The position numbers and the translations under genes were made by a program. Positions 1 through 8,703 of a DNA stretch of 64,000 nucleotides are shown here, one piece after another. The stretch lies in assembly GCA_031430435.1 (NCBI GenBank), contig JANPBM010000004.1:1-64000 (forward strand), in the 5' to 3' direction. The notes under the pieces are model-generated. The model was not told the origin of the DNA and did not search any database. It saw only the letters and a list, made by a program, of their open reading frames with translations. Origin of the DNA: JANNVK01 sp031430435. Lineage in GTDB: Bacteria; Acidobacteriota; Blastocatellia; Pyrinomonadales; Pyrinomonadaceae. The stretch's first letter is position 1. Each line of letters starts with the position of its first letter.

Positions 1-159
1 GGCGGTCAATTACCCGTTGCTTTTCCAAACAACTTTCACAATTATTGACTCCGTAATCTCTGTTTTTCGGCTCTTGATAACTCACATCCGAAAGAAACTG
101 CCAATCAATTGCTTTTTCTAACTTTTTGTTGGGGCATTACCTGAAGACGTAAAAAAAGT
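1..159. other. Upstream region without a supported gene
   Basis: I see no gene that can be defended here. On the minus strand one frame stays open from about 137 to the window edge and would encode a Lys/Glu-rich stretch with a CESC pair, but it has no ATG after the stop that precedes it. It could be the 5' end of a gene using a rare start, a remnant, or chance. Confidence 0.3.
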
Positions 160-188
160 TTGACAAATTATAATTCTTGATTTATAAT
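160..188 (+). promoter_or_regulatory. Near-consensus sigma-70 promoter of the CIS operon
   Basis: TTGACA at 160-165 and TATAAT at 183-188 are separated by exactly 17 bp, which matches the housekeeping sigma-70 consensus. The predicted transcript would start near 195 and leave a leader of about 120 nt before the GTG start at 317. Genes from 317 to 31049, and possibly to 35881, run in the same direction with only short gaps, so this may drive the whole injection-system operon. No operator or riboswitch was recognised in the leader. Confidence 0.7.
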
Positions 189-316
189 GTGCTTGATATA
201 ATTATTGCGTTCCCGAAAGTTCTGACATATTACTTTTCGTTTTGTCACTAATTTTGAGTTATTTTTTTCAAGAGAAGCGACCAACTACTTTTAGCACTAA
301 AAAAGGAGATTAGTTT

Positions 317-898
317 GTGGCAAAAGTCCATGCAATCGCAGTTACCGGACAGGCTGTATTAGGTCTGTTGGCAGATAATATTCCTAAAGTAGAATTTCCT
401 GATGCCCGCTTTGAGTTGTATCAAACCGCAAATTTTAATTCCGGAATGAAAGAAGGTGTTTCACTTTTCCTTTATCGTATTGAAATTAATTTCGGAATAA
501 AAACTGCACTTAAGCAAACATCAACAAACGGTATTAACCGCTATCCGCCATTACCGCTTGATCTTTATTATCTGCTGACAGTTTGGGCGGCAGACGCGAT
601 TAAACAACAACGACTTTTGGGTTGGGTAATGCGGACTTTGGAAGATTGTTCGAGTTTGTCGGCAAACAGACTAAATCATTACAGCCCCGAAGCTGATGTT
701 TTTAGTCCGCACGAGAAAGTTGAATTAATGTATCAACAAATTTCACTCCAAGAACTTTCTAATTTATGGAGTGCATTTAAAGTAAGTTTGCCTTTTTCTG
801 TCGCATATAAGGCAAGTACCGTTGGAATTGACTCGGCAATATTCCCTGATGAAATAATCCCGGTTCAAACCCGACAAATTGAAATAGTTAAAAACTAA
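317..898 (+). CDS. DUF4255 / Pvc16-family CIS cap or tail-terminator protein
   Basis: The protein has 193 residues and starts with GTG behind a good ribosome binding site (AAGGAG at 303-308). The early segment VTGQAVLGLLADNIP, the middle PPLPLDLYYLLTVW and the following region that ends on the last turn of a tail-completion fold are typical of the DUF4255 (Pvc16 N-terminal) family. In PVC and Afp particles this protein caps the end of the sheath and tube distal to the baseplate. Family members are usually about 180-220 residues, or longer with a C-terminal extension, which this one lacks. It is the first gene of the operon, whereas PVC clusters carry it last. Assignment is by family resemblance and by the sheath and tube genes next to it. 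Confidence 0.82.
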   Translation: MAKVHAIAVTGQAVLGLLADNIPKVEFPDARFELYQTANFNSGMKEGVSLFLYRIEINFGIKTALKQTSTNGINRYPPLPLDLYYLLTVWAADAIKQQRLLGWVMRTLEDCSSLSANRLNHYSPEADVFSPHEKVELMYQQISLQELSNLWSAFKVSLPFSVAYKASTVGIDSAIFPDEIIPVQTRQIEIVKN

Positions 899-928
899 CA
901 ATTTCAAGAAATTAAACATAAGGTAAAT

Positions 929-1852
929 ATGAGAACTGACCCCGGTTTAGAAATATTTTCGCATGTCGCCCCGCTTGGGTTACGTTTTCACGACGTTGCC
1001 AACGGAGAGCAGGTGTTTGACCGCCTTAAAGTAACCGCCGCCAACATTGATTCCGGCGAACCAAACTTGAAATCCGTCGCTGTTCCCAACCGAAGCGGTG
1101 TTTTCGTTTTACTGAATGCAAAAGGATTAGACAAGTTCAAACAAACTGAACTTAATGATGAGTTTTGGCAAAAAAATCCGCCAAACAAAACTTATCGGAT
1201 TGAAGTCAGTGATTTAGATTTCAGGTTTCAACCGGTTCAATTCAGCCTTAAACTTCCCGTCAAAGGTATTTATCAATGGGAAACTTCTCCGTCGAGTCCG
1301 CCAAACACAAATTCAATCAGCATCCCGCTTTATTCGTCGCCAACCAGAAAAACCGCGAGCGGAATGTCCGTCATTCGGGCAGAAATGAATAATCCCAACG
1401 GAAAACCCGCTGCTTGGGCAGTTTTGGAAGCACGACTGAGCGGAAAACTGATCGCCCGCGGGTTTACTGATGAAGTCGGGAAAATTGCGTTGATTTTTCC
1501 GACTCCCGCACCGTTAAATAATTCGCTTGCTTCGCCGCCCGAACCTTCCGGAAAAATCCCTTTGGCGAAACAAAAGTGGGATTTAACCTTGACTCTTAAA
1601 TACAGTCCGGCAACTTTTATAACGTCGCCAATCCAATCAAAAAAATCTGAATTACCTGATTTGAGACTTTTATTGGCTCAATCGCCGGGAAAAATCTGGG
1701 CTGATGAGAGTCAGACCAAGGAACTTGACACCGTTACGTTAAGTTTTAACAAAGAACTGATTCTGCGTTCGAGCAGAACCGGTATTTTATCGCCAATGCC
1801 TGATTCCGTATCAGATTATTCGTCGTTTTTAATTGTTTCGCCGGCAATTTAG
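929..1852 (+). CDS. Unassigned CIS-associated protein with a carboxypeptidase-regulatory-like beta domain
   Basis: The 307-residue protein starts at ATG shortly after the cap gene. I do not recognise a named family. The N-terminal ~130 residues look like a beta-rich domain (GVFVLLNAKGL, then RIEVSDLDFRFQPVQFSLKLP). Residues about 145-195 (RAEMNNPNGKPAAWAVLEARLSGKLIARGFTDEVGKIALIFP) read like a carboxypeptidase-regulatory or transthyretin-like beta sandwich: a substituent-plus-update pattern used in adhesins and tail decorations. No signal peptide or membrane segment is visible. Its place between cap and sheath suggests a structural or assembly part of the particle, but the exact role is unknown. 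Confidence 0.5.
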   Translation: MRTDPGLEIFSHVAPLGLRFHDVANGEQVFDRLKVTAANIDSGEPNLKSVAVPNRSGVFVLLNAKGLDKFKQTELNDEFWQKNPPNKTYRIEVSDLDFRFQPVQFSLKLPVKGIYQWETSPSSPPNTNSISIPLYSSPTRKTASGMSVIRAEMNNPNGKPAAWAVLEARLSGKLIARGFTDEVGKIALIFPTPAPLNNSLASPPEPSGKIPLAKQKWDLTLTLKYSPATFITSPIQSKKSELPDLRLLLAQSPGKIWADESQTKELDTVTLSFNKELILRSSRTGILSPMPDSVSDYSSFLIVSPAI

Positions 1853-1878
1853 CCGGAATTTGTAAGGAGAAAAAATCA

Positions 1879-3837
1879 ATGCCTGAATATCTTGCACCCG
1901 GTGTTTATATCGAAGAAGTTTCGTACCGTTCAAAATCAATTGAAGGTGTCAGCACGACAACCACAGGTTTTATCGGTCCAACCCGTTACGGTCCGATTGA
2001 CTTGGAACCCGACATTGTGACCGGACTTGGTGAATTTGAAAGAATTTACGGTGATAACCAACAGTTGAATTTCGGCAATGCCGTTGATGATTCAACCGTA
2101 AAAATACACAATTTTATGTGGCACGCCGTTCGCGGTTTTTTTGAAGAAGGCGGAAAACGGCTCTATATTTCCCGTACTTTCCGTCCGATCACCGATGAGA
2201 ATAATGTGGTTTTGGATGACGGTTACGCAAAGGCTTTTGTTCCGGCAAATGCGGCAGCCAACCAAAGCCGGCTGAAAATTTCAGCCAGATTTCCCGGTGA
2301 TTTAGGCAAAATGCGGGTTTGGATGACTTTGCGTTTAGGTCAAAGTGTACTCGGGAAAAACGAAGAAAACGGCATTCCTGTTCCGACCGTCGGTTCTTTG
2401 CTTAACGGCGATGTGGTCGTCATCAGCCGCAAACCGGGTTCGCCTTCAACCGAAACCAATGATTATTATCTTGCCGATAACAATGACCGCGATCTAAACG
2501 GCGATCCTGTTTGGAAATTTATTCCGTTGAAAGAAAGCGGTTCGCCTTCGTTAGATTTGTCTTTGGACGACTTAGATGTTGATGGCGGCGATAAAATCCG
2601 CGTGGTTTCTGTGACTGTTATCACTCGTGCGGTCGGAAACCCCGATGCTCCGACGCTTGTCTATGAAGGGCTGGCACTTGACCCGAATCACAAACGCGGT
2701 GAAACTCCCGATTCATTTTTTGCCAAATTCGCTCTGCATCCCGCAAGTGCTTCGGAAGCCCGCCGATTGCCGATTGTGGTTGAAATGAATGAAACCGTGC
2801 CGATTGAAAACGGCTTAGATGTATTGGATTTGTTTTTTGCGGCGAATTCTAGTCTTGAAGCTAATTTGGTAAATGATGATTCTACCGAAATTGACCGCAC
2901 AATTCCGATGATTCTCGACGGCGGAAACGACGGAATGCGTCCTTCGGCAGAAGAATACGAAGGCGATATTGATATAAACGATGCGAAATCAGGTTTGAAA
3001 GCCTTTGAAGACATTGAAGATATTTCAATCGTGGCGGCTCCGGGATCGACCTTCGGGTATGAAGATGCAACGTACAAAAAAGTCGCTTCAACCATTACAA
3101 ATCTGCTGATTTCGCACGCCGAACGAATGAAATATCGAATCGCCGTTTTGGATTCGGGCAACGATCAGGCAATCGCCGATGTCCGGGCGATGCGGGCAAG
3201 GCTCGATTCAAAATACGCGGCGTTTTATTATCCGTGGGTTCGCATTCTCGATCCGGTTACGCAACAAGAAATTCATCTTCCGCCAAGCGGATTCGTTTCC
3301 GGTATTTACGCCCGCAACGACATCGAACGGGCAGTTTATAAAGCACCTGCCAACGAAGTTGTACGGCTTTCGATCGGGTTTGAAAAAACGCTCAATAAAG
3401 CCCAGCAAGAAGTCTTAAACCCTGAAGGAATCAACTGTTTCCGCTTTTTTGAAGGTCGCGGTTTCCGGCTTTGGGGTGCCCGAACGACCAGTTCCGATCC
3501 CGAATGGAAATATGTAAATTTACGCCGATATTTTGCTTATCTCGAGCGTTCGATCGATATCGGGACGCAATGGGCGGTTTTTGAACCGAACGGCGAAGCG
3601 TTGTGGGCAAATGTCAGGCAAACGATCCAAGATTTTCTTTATAACGAATGGGTTTCGGGTGCGTTATTGGGCGAAAAACCGGACAAAGCCTATTTTGTTA
3701 AATGCGACCGTTCGACAATGACGCAAAATGATTTAGATAACGGAAGATTGATTTGCAAAATCGGCTTGGCGGTTGTCAAACCTGCCGAATTCGTTATTTT
3801 CCGCATCGGTCAATGGACATCAGACAGAAAAGTTTAG
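1879..3837 (+). CDS. CIS tail sheath protein 1 (Pvc2-4 / phage sheath family)
   Basis: The 652-residue protein starts at ATG after AAGGAG (1863-1868). The N-terminus MPEYLAPGVYIEEV, then STTTTGFIG and the GFFEEGGKRLYISR stretch, are diagnostic of contractile tail sheath subunits. The C-terminal part carries the conserved WVRILDP...PPSGFVSGIYARND, VWGART-like RLWGARTTSS and RRYFAYLERSID segments of the sheath core fold. The middle, about residues 110-330, is a larger insertion expected on the sheath surface. Sheath subunits stack around the inner tube and contract to drive it outward. The tube gene follows 26 bp downstream, as in PVC and Afp clusters. Identification is secure from motifs and context. 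Confidence 0.95.
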   Translation: MPEYLAPGVYIEEVSYRSKSIEGVSTTTTGFIGPTRYGPIDLEPDIVTGLGEFERIYGDNQQLNFGNAVDDSTVKIHNFMWHAVRGFFEEGGKRLYISRTFRPITDENNVVLDDGYAKAFVPANAAANQSRLKISARFPGDLGKMRVWMTLRLGQSVLGKNEENGIPVPTVGSLLNGDVVVISRKPGSPSTETNDYYLADNNDRDLNGDPVWKFIPLKESGSPSLDLSLDDLDVDGGDKIRVVSVTVITRAVGNPDAPTLVYEGLALDPNHKRGETPDSFFAKFALHPASASEARRLPIVVEMNETVPIENGLDVLDLFFAANSSLEANLVNDDSTEIDRTIPMILDGGNDGMRPSAEEYEGDIDINDAKSGLKAFEDIEDISIVAAPGSTFGYEDATYKKVASTITNLLISHAERMKYRIAVLDSGNDQAIADVRAMRARLDSKYAAFYYPWVRILDPVTQQEIHLPPSGFVSGIYARNDIERAVYKAPANEVVRLSIGFEKTLNKAQQEVLNPEGINCFRFFEGRGFRLWGARTTSSDPEWKYVNLRRYFAYLERSIDIGTQWAVFEPNGEALWANVRQTIQDFLYNEWVSGALLGEKPDKAYFVKCDRSTMTQNDLDNGRLICKIGLAVVKPAEFVIFRIGQWTSDRKV

Positions 3838-3863
3838 TCAAAAACTTTTTATAAGGAGAGAAT

Positions 3864-4310
3864 ATGGCAACAGAAAGAGTAAATCCCTATCCGCAGTTTA
3901 ATTTTGCCGTTAATTTGGGTGCAGGAATCCGGGCAGGTTTCCAAGAGTGTTCAAATATCGGGATGGAAATGACGGTAGTTGAATACCGCAACGGCAATGA
4001 ACCTACCAATAATGTCCGTAAAATCACGGGTTTGAATAAAGCCAGCGATGTAACTCTCAAACGCGGTGCAATCGGCGTTTTGGATTTATACGGCTGGCTC
4101 GATGAAATCCGCAACGGCACTTCAAACGGCGTACGCAATGTCACCATCGGTTTGATGAGCGAAGACAAAACGAGTACCACGCCCGTTTTAACTTGGCGTT
4201 TGCTGAATGCGCGAATTATCAAATATGTCGGCGGACCGATGAATGCCAAAGGAACGGACGTGGCAATGGAAGAATTAACGCTTTCATACGAACGTTTGGA
4301 AATGGAGTAA
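3864..4310 (+). CDS. CIS inner tube protein 1 (T4 gp19-like, Pvc1 family)
   Basis: This 148-residue protein has the usual length and pattern of gp19/Hcp-like tail tube subunits: a PYPQFNFAVNLG beginning, the FQECSNIGMEMTVVEYRNGN segment, VTLKRGAIGVLDLYGWLDEI in the middle and the LTLSYERLEME ending. The T-LKRG motif preceding a W is a hallmark of this tube family. Tube rings stack inside the sheath and form the conduit through which cargo is carried. The gene sits directly behind sheath 1 with a strong ribosome binding site (AAGGAGAG at 3853-3860), consistent with high expression of the main structural pair. Confidence 0.93.
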   Translation: MATERVNPYPQFNFAVNLGAGIRAGFQECSNIGMEMTVVEYRNGNEPTNNVRKITGLNKASDVTLKRGAIGVLDLYGWLDEIRNGTSNGVRNVTIGLMSEDKTSTTPVLTWRLLNARIIKYVGGPMNAKGTDVAMEELTLSYERLEME

Positions 4311-4342
4311 ACCTTGTATTTGTATAGTTTACGGTTCTGACT

Positions 4343-7270
4343 ATGACAGCATCAATGCAAAAAATGCGTCGTTTACCGGGTTTTTATTTTGAAACTCAAA
4401 CTTCTTTGCGGGAAGATATTTTGCCGCGAATGGATGTTGCTTTGTTTATCGGATTCGCCGCGTCGGGTCCGATCGGCGTTCCCGTTGTTTTAGAATCCGC
4501 CGAGCAATTCAACCACATTTTCGGCAAAAACCTGCCGCTGGTTTGGGATCACGAATCAGGTAAAATGCTCAACGCTCTGCTTCCGCCGACGGTTCGCGCT
4601 TTTTTCAGAAACGGCGGAAAACGCTGTTGGGTAATCCGTCTTGCCCGCGAAAAAGCCAAAGAATCAATGCCGTTGAATCGGGCTTGCCGAAATTATTTTC
4701 CGCTGGCGGGTTTTGCGTCTGTGCAAAAACAAAAGAAAGGATCTTTACGGATTACGCCGGCTTTTGCAAAGGCTCGTTCAAAAGGAACTTGGTCGGACGA
4801 TTTATTGCTTGGAACTGCCGTTTCAAGCAGTTCGGCAAGTTTCAAAAATCTGTTTAATTCGCCTGAACACAAGATTTTACAACTGGAAACGGACGTAAAA
4901 TCTCCAATTAAAATCGGCGAAACGTTGCGGCTTGATTACGACGAAGGCTTAAGTTTATTTTTGACGGTTGATGCTTTGCAAGAATTGTCGTCGAACATTG
5001 AAATCATTTCAAAACGTTGGATTTGGCTGCAAAAATTTCCGCAAAAGAAAACCAAAGGCAATGTTTCGGTGAGAATTTGGAATAGACAAGTTCATTTGAG
5101 TTCTCAAGATTTTTCGCAATCGGCATTGACTTTTCATCGGGCAATTTTGAGTACCGAATTTGAATCCGTTACTTCTCTGCCCGTTATTACATCGCCGCCG
5201 TTAAATAATCCGACCGACTCAGCCGGCAAAGTTAAACTTATTTTCGAGAAAATCAAGCCGTCCGAATTGCCGGAAATCGGCAGTTTTATGCTGACAAGAT
5301 TTGATAAAAAATGGCTCTGTCTGCAAACGGAGAAAATAAAGTCGGTTGTAATTGCCGATAAAAAGCAATTTGAAGTTATTTGCAATGCCGTTTATTGCCG
5401 CAAAGAAATCAGCGAACCTCATTCGAGTCCGCAAGTTCAACGTCTTTCTTTTGAACTTTGGCTGAAACAAGATACAAAAACTTTGTTGAAATTAAAAGAC
5501 TTAGCGTTTAATTCCGGACACGAAAGGTTTTGGGGAAATTTGCCGACCGATGAAGGTTTATTTAATTCCAAACAAACCGGCACGGCAAATCAAGCCGGAA
5601 ACATTATCTCCGCAAATTTTCCGTTGGCGGGAAACAACAATCAAGATTCGTTTTTCTTCCCTGTTTTCGCGTTGGCTTTTCCGGAAAACTATCTGAGCCG
5701 CGTCGGTTTACAAGGCACAAAACTTGAACGCGAAGGCTTGGCAGAATTTAACGAAGAATTATTTTTAGACTCGGAGCTGAAAAATACCGGTCTTAATAAT
5801 TTGCTCAACGATGCCGAATTTATCAGATTTATCAGTTCAACACCACGTTCACTAAATGGAATTCACGCCGCGTTGGCATCCGAATCAGTCATCACCCAAA
5901 CGGACAACTCGCAAAATAATCCGATTTACACCGATATTTCCTTGAACGAAGCCGCAATTATTGCAGTCCCGGACGCTTTACATCGCGGCTGGTTCAAAAA
6001 TCCGGACAAATCTGCAATGTCAATTTCGCTTCCGGCACCTGAAATTCCGATCACGCCCGAAACCGGAAAATTCGATAACTGTAATAGAAAAATTATTAAA
6101 TCCCCAACCGATTTGAAGATAAAAAGTAACATTTCCGGCGGAAGTTTTACGCTCATTTGGACGAATAACGAGACTTCGGGTTCTCCGCCGAATCCGAATG
6201 ACGAAAAATTATTTTTTGTTTTAGAAGAATCTGCAAATAAAGATTTTCGCTCCGCCGTTCAAATTTATTCCGGTAAAAAGAACGAATTCAAGATTTCCAA
6301 CCGCACACAAGGCGAGTTTTATTTCCGCGTCAAAGCCGTTATCGGCAACATATCAAGCAGTTGGTCAAACGGTTTGAAGATAATTATGCCGGCGACTGAA
6401 AATTGGGCGGCAATCTCGAAAGCTGATTATTCATCGGATATTTTGCTCGCCGTTCAGCGTAATTTGCTCAGAATGTGCAATGCTCGCGGAGATATTTTTG
6501 CGGTTTTAGGTTTGCCCGAACATTACGAAAAAGATGATGTTTTGCTTTACGCGAAAACGCTGAAAGCACAAAAAGGCGAAGTTGCGGCAACTTTCGGAGT
6601 TGAGCCGTTTAATTTTGATGAACTGAAAGCCTTGAGTTACGGAGCAATTTATCATTCGTGGCTGCTGACCAAAGAAGAAGGTTTCGACGAAATACAGACA
6701 ATTTCCGCCTGTGGTTTTGCGGCGGGCGTAATGGCACAACGGTCAATCAAACGCGGTGCTTGGGTTGCTCCGGCAAACGAAATTCTAGTCGGCGTTTTGG
6801 GTTTGACGCAAGATTACAGCCGCGAAGACTTACTTGATTTTCAAGCTGATGCGATAAATCCTTTGCGAAACGAACCCGTCGGTTTTATGGTTTTGAGTTC
6901 GGAAACCTTGAGTCGGGATTTTGAATTAAGTTCGATAAACGTTCGTCGGTTATTGAGTTTGCTTCGCCGTTTGGCGATGAAACACGGCACCGAATATGTT
7001 TTTGAAACAAACAGCGAACGGTTTCGCCGTCAAGTTCAACAAGGTTTTGCTTCATTGCTTGATTTGATGTTTACACGCGGTGCGTTCGCGGGCAAAACTC
7101 CTTCAACTTCTTATCAGGTTGTGGTCAGCGATGCGTTAAATCATCCGCGAAGCGTTGACCAAGGCAGATTGATTGTCGAATTAAAAGTTGCGCCGTCACA
7201 GCCGCTTAAATTTGTAACCGTCAGATTAGCCCAAACGGGCGGAAAAAGTGAGGTTTCCGAGATTGCTTGA
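4343..7270 (+). CDS. Very large second CIS sheath protein with an Fn3-like insertion
   Basis: The 975-residue protein has a sheath-like N-terminus (LPGFYFETQTSLREDILPRMDVALFIGFA, then FFRNGGKRCWVIRLA at about residues 88-102). Its C-terminal ~280 residues have the sheath core pattern: PANEILVGVLGLTQD, NPLRNEPVGF, NVRRLLSLLRRL, FARGAFAGKTP-like FTRGAFAGKTPSTSY and a GRLIVELKVAPSQPLKFVTVRL ending. Between them lies a long insertion. Residues about 588-682 resemble a fibronectin type III domain, ending in FYFRVKAVIGNISSSWS. Second sheath variants occur in PVC clusters, often at the baseplate end, but are normally much shorter. I infer a decorated or baseplate-proximal sheath ring. No clear ribosome binding site precedes the ATG. 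Confidence 0.85.
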   Translation: MTASMQKMRRLPGFYFETQTSLREDILPRMDVALFIGFAASGPIGVPVVLESAEQFNHIFGKNLPLVWDHESGKMLNALLPPTVRAFFRNGGKRCWVIRLAREKAKESMPLNRACRNYFPLAGFASVQKQKKGSLRITPAFAKARSKGTWSDDLLLGTAVSSSSASFKNLFNSPEHKILQLETDVKSPIKIGETLRLDYDEGLSLFLTVDALQELSSNIEIISKRWIWLQKFPQKKTKGNVSVRIWNRQVHLSSQDFSQSALTFHRAILSTEFESVTSLPVITSPPLNNPTDSAGKVKLIFEKIKPSELPEIGSFMLTRFDKKWLCLQTEKIKSVVIADKKQFEVICNAVYCRKEISEPHSSPQVQRLSFELWLKQDTKTLLKLKDLAFNSGHERFWGNLPTDEGLFNSKQTGTANQAGNIISANFPLAGNNNQDSFFFPVFALAFPENYLSRVGLQGTKLEREGLAEFNEELFLDSELKNTGLNNLLNDAEFIRFISSTPRSLNGIHAALASESVITQTDNSQNNPIYTDISLNEAAIIAVPDALHRGWFKNPDKSAMSISLPAPEIPITPETGKFDNCNRKIIKSPTDLKIKSNISGGSFTLIWTNNETSGSPPNPNDEKLFFVLEESANKDFRSAVQIYSGKKNEFKISNRTQGEFYFRVKAVIGNISSSWSNGLKIIMPATENWAAISKADYSSDILLAVQRNLLRMCNARGDIFAVLGLPEHYEKDDVLLYAKTLKAQKGEVAATFGVEPFNFDELKALSYGAIYHSWLLTKEEGFDEIQTISACGFAAGVMAQRSIKRGAWVAPANEILVGVLGLTQDYSREDLLDFQADAINPLRNEPVGFMVLSSETLSRDFELSSINVRRLLSLLRRLAMKHGTEYVFETNSERFRRQVQQGFASLLDLMFTRGAFAGKTPSTSYQVVVSDALNHPRSVDQGRLIVELKVAPSQPLKFVTVRLAQTGGKSEVSEIA

Positions 7271-7282
7271 AAAATTAAAATT

Positions 7283-7759
7283 ATGGCAAAAAATCCGCCA
7301 ACCAATGAAAAAGTTACTTACCCGTTCACCGCGTTTAATTTCGGTGTGGAAATTAAGGTTGACGGCGTAGCGATGCAAATCTGCGATGCCTCTTTTGCCG
7401 AATGCGACGGTTTGGAAATGACGATGGAGGTAAAAACAATCCGCGAAGGCGGCAACAACGGCAAACAAATTCGGCTGACAGGTCCGATGAATTACAGTTC
7501 GCTGACGCTCAAACGCGGAATGACCGAAACTTTCGATTTATGGAAATGGGTTGAACTCGTGCAAACCAATCCCGAAATCAGAGCCGACGCGCAAGTTATC
7601 GTTTATTCGCCCGATAAAAAAGTGAAGGCAAAGTTTATTTTAAGCCGATGTTTGCCTGTCAAGTTAAAAGCTCCGCCATTGAACGCCAAAGACGGCGGCG
7701 TAGCGATCGAAGAATTACAGTTAGCCTACGAATCATTGAAATTAGACATAGGAAAGTGA
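7283..7759 (+). CDS. CIS inner tube protein 2 (gp19-like, Pvc5-like)
   Basis: The 158-residue protein is a second tube-family member. It shows YPFTAFNFGVEI at the start, FAECDGLEMTMEVKTIREGG, the LTLKRGMTETFDLWKWVE motif and a VAIEELQLAYESLKL ending that lines up with the ending of the first tube protein. PVC and Afp particles use a distinct tube variant at the interface between the baseplate hub and the main tube, encoded just before the LysM protein as here. I therefore infer the Pvc5-like position, the first ring above the spike. It starts 12 bp after the large sheath gene and is followed within 8 bp by the LysM gene. Confidence 0.9.
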   Translation: MAKNPPTNEKVTYPFTAFNFGVEIKVDGVAMQICDASFAECDGLEMTMEVKTIREGGNNGKQIRLTGPMNYSSLTLKRGMTETFDLWKWVELVQTNPEIRADAQVIVYSPDKKVKAKFILSRCLPVKLKAPPLNAKDGGVAIEELQLAYESLKLDIGK

Positions 7760-7766
7760 GGAAAAA

Positions 7767-8492
7767 ATGCCTGAATCAGTAAAATTAGCCAAAGCCGAAC
7801 TCAGACAATTAGACGCGGAATATAAAAACGAAATAAATTCCGAGCATAACGTCAAAGTGCAATTTAATCCTGAAACTCTGAAAGTAAGTTTTGCCAACCA
7901 AATCCAAACGCCTTCGGGTGCGGGCGACCAAAAAGGCACACCGACGCAGCAATTTGTCGGAGCCGGAACAACCAAACTTGCGTTGCAATTATGGTTTGAC
8001 GTAAACGCTCCGCAAGAAGGCAAACAGATTTTAGATGTGCGGAAAATGACCGAAAAAATCTCGTATTTTATTACGCCGCTGCCCGATAAAAAAGATAAAA
8101 AGAAGTTTCTTCCGCCGGCGGTGAGGTTTATTTGGGGTTCGTTTCAGTTTGACGGTTTGATGGAATCGCTCGAAGAATCAATCGAGTTTTTTTCAAGCGA
8201 AGGAATTCCGCAACGTGCCAGTATGAGCATAAATTTGATGCAGCAAAAAATTGACCAATACAAATTTCCGAAGGATGCCGCAAGCAGACAATCTTTGCCC
8301 GGAACTCGTCCGCTGACACCTGCACCGAAAGGTTCTAACGTGCAGAAATTGGCTTCAAACGAAGGCAAAGGCAACAACTGGCAATCAGTTGCCGCCGCCA
8401 ACGGAATCGAAAACCCGCGTCAGTTGCAACCCGGACAACTGATTGATATGAACGCAAAAATCAGCGGAGTTAAATCTAAATTTCTTTCATAG
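7767..8492 (+). CDS. LysM-domain CIS baseplate/tube adaptor (Pvc7 / T4 gp53-like)
   Basis: The 241-residue protein begins with a segment typical of Pvc7/Afp7 (VKVQFNPETLKVSFANQIQTPSG, then FVGAGTTKLALQLWFD). It continues with PPAVRFIWGSFQFDGLMESLEESIEFFSSEGIPQRA, a phage-like baseplate pattern, and ends in a LysM repeat at about residues 185-232 (VQKLASNEGKGNNWQSVAAA, then LQPGQLIDM). In PVC-type particles this protein connects the tube initiator to the spike and inner baseplate; the LysM fold serves protein contacts there and not necessarily peptidoglycan. A ribosome binding site (GTGAGGA at 7757-7763) overlaps the stop of the tube gene, pointing to translational coupling. Confidence 0.92.
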   Translation: MPESVKLAKAELRQLDAEYKNEINSEHNVKVQFNPETLKVSFANQIQTPSGAGDQKGTPTQQFVGAGTTKLALQLWFDVNAPQEGKQILDVRKMTEKISYFITPLPDKKDKKKFLPPAVRFIWGSFQFDGLMESLEESIEFFSSEGIPQRASMSINLMQQKIDQYKFPKDAASRQSLPGTRPLTPAPKGSNVQKLASNEGKGNNWQSVAAANGIENPRQLQPGQLIDMNAKISGVKSKFLS

Positions 8493-8503
8493 GAGAATAA
8501 ATT

Positions 8504-8680
8504 ATGTCGGTCGTAATTCACGATTTTGAAGTTGTTCCCGATACATCAAACAACCAAAATCAGTCGCAAACCCAAAAAACTGACGATGCAAAATCATCGA
8601 AAAAGATGCCTTCCGCTTATGAATCAGAGCAAATGATGAAGCATCAGCAAGCACGAATGGAAAGAGTTTCCGCACATTAG
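8504..8680 (+). CDS. 58-residue Pvc6-like small CIS protein
   Basis: This small gene encodes 58 residues with a strong ribosome binding site (AGGAG at 8491-8495, 8 nt before the ATG). The N-terminus MSVVIHDFEVV looks like a short beta strand. The middle is a Gln/Asn/Lys-rich linker, and the C-terminus SEQMMKHQQARMERVSAH is an amphipathic helix. PVC and Afp clusters carry a protein of nearly the same size (Pvc6/Afp6) in this neighbourhood, and the DUF5908 family of CIS loci has similar size and layout. I assign it by size, layout and place, not by clear sequence identity. Here it lies between the LysM and gpD genes, not between tube and LysM genes. Confidence 0.65.
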   Translation: MSVVIHDFEVVPDTSNNQNQSQTQKTDDAKSSKKMPSAYESEQMMKHQQARMERVSAH

Positions 8681-8703
8681 CGGACAAGTTTTGAGGTAGA
8701 AAA

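Noticed and set aside
1..137. Minus-strand open frame with a CESC pair reaching the window edge
   Set aside because: No ATG, GTG or TTG near its preceding stop, no ribosome binding site and no recognisable domain. It may be the start of a gene outside the window.
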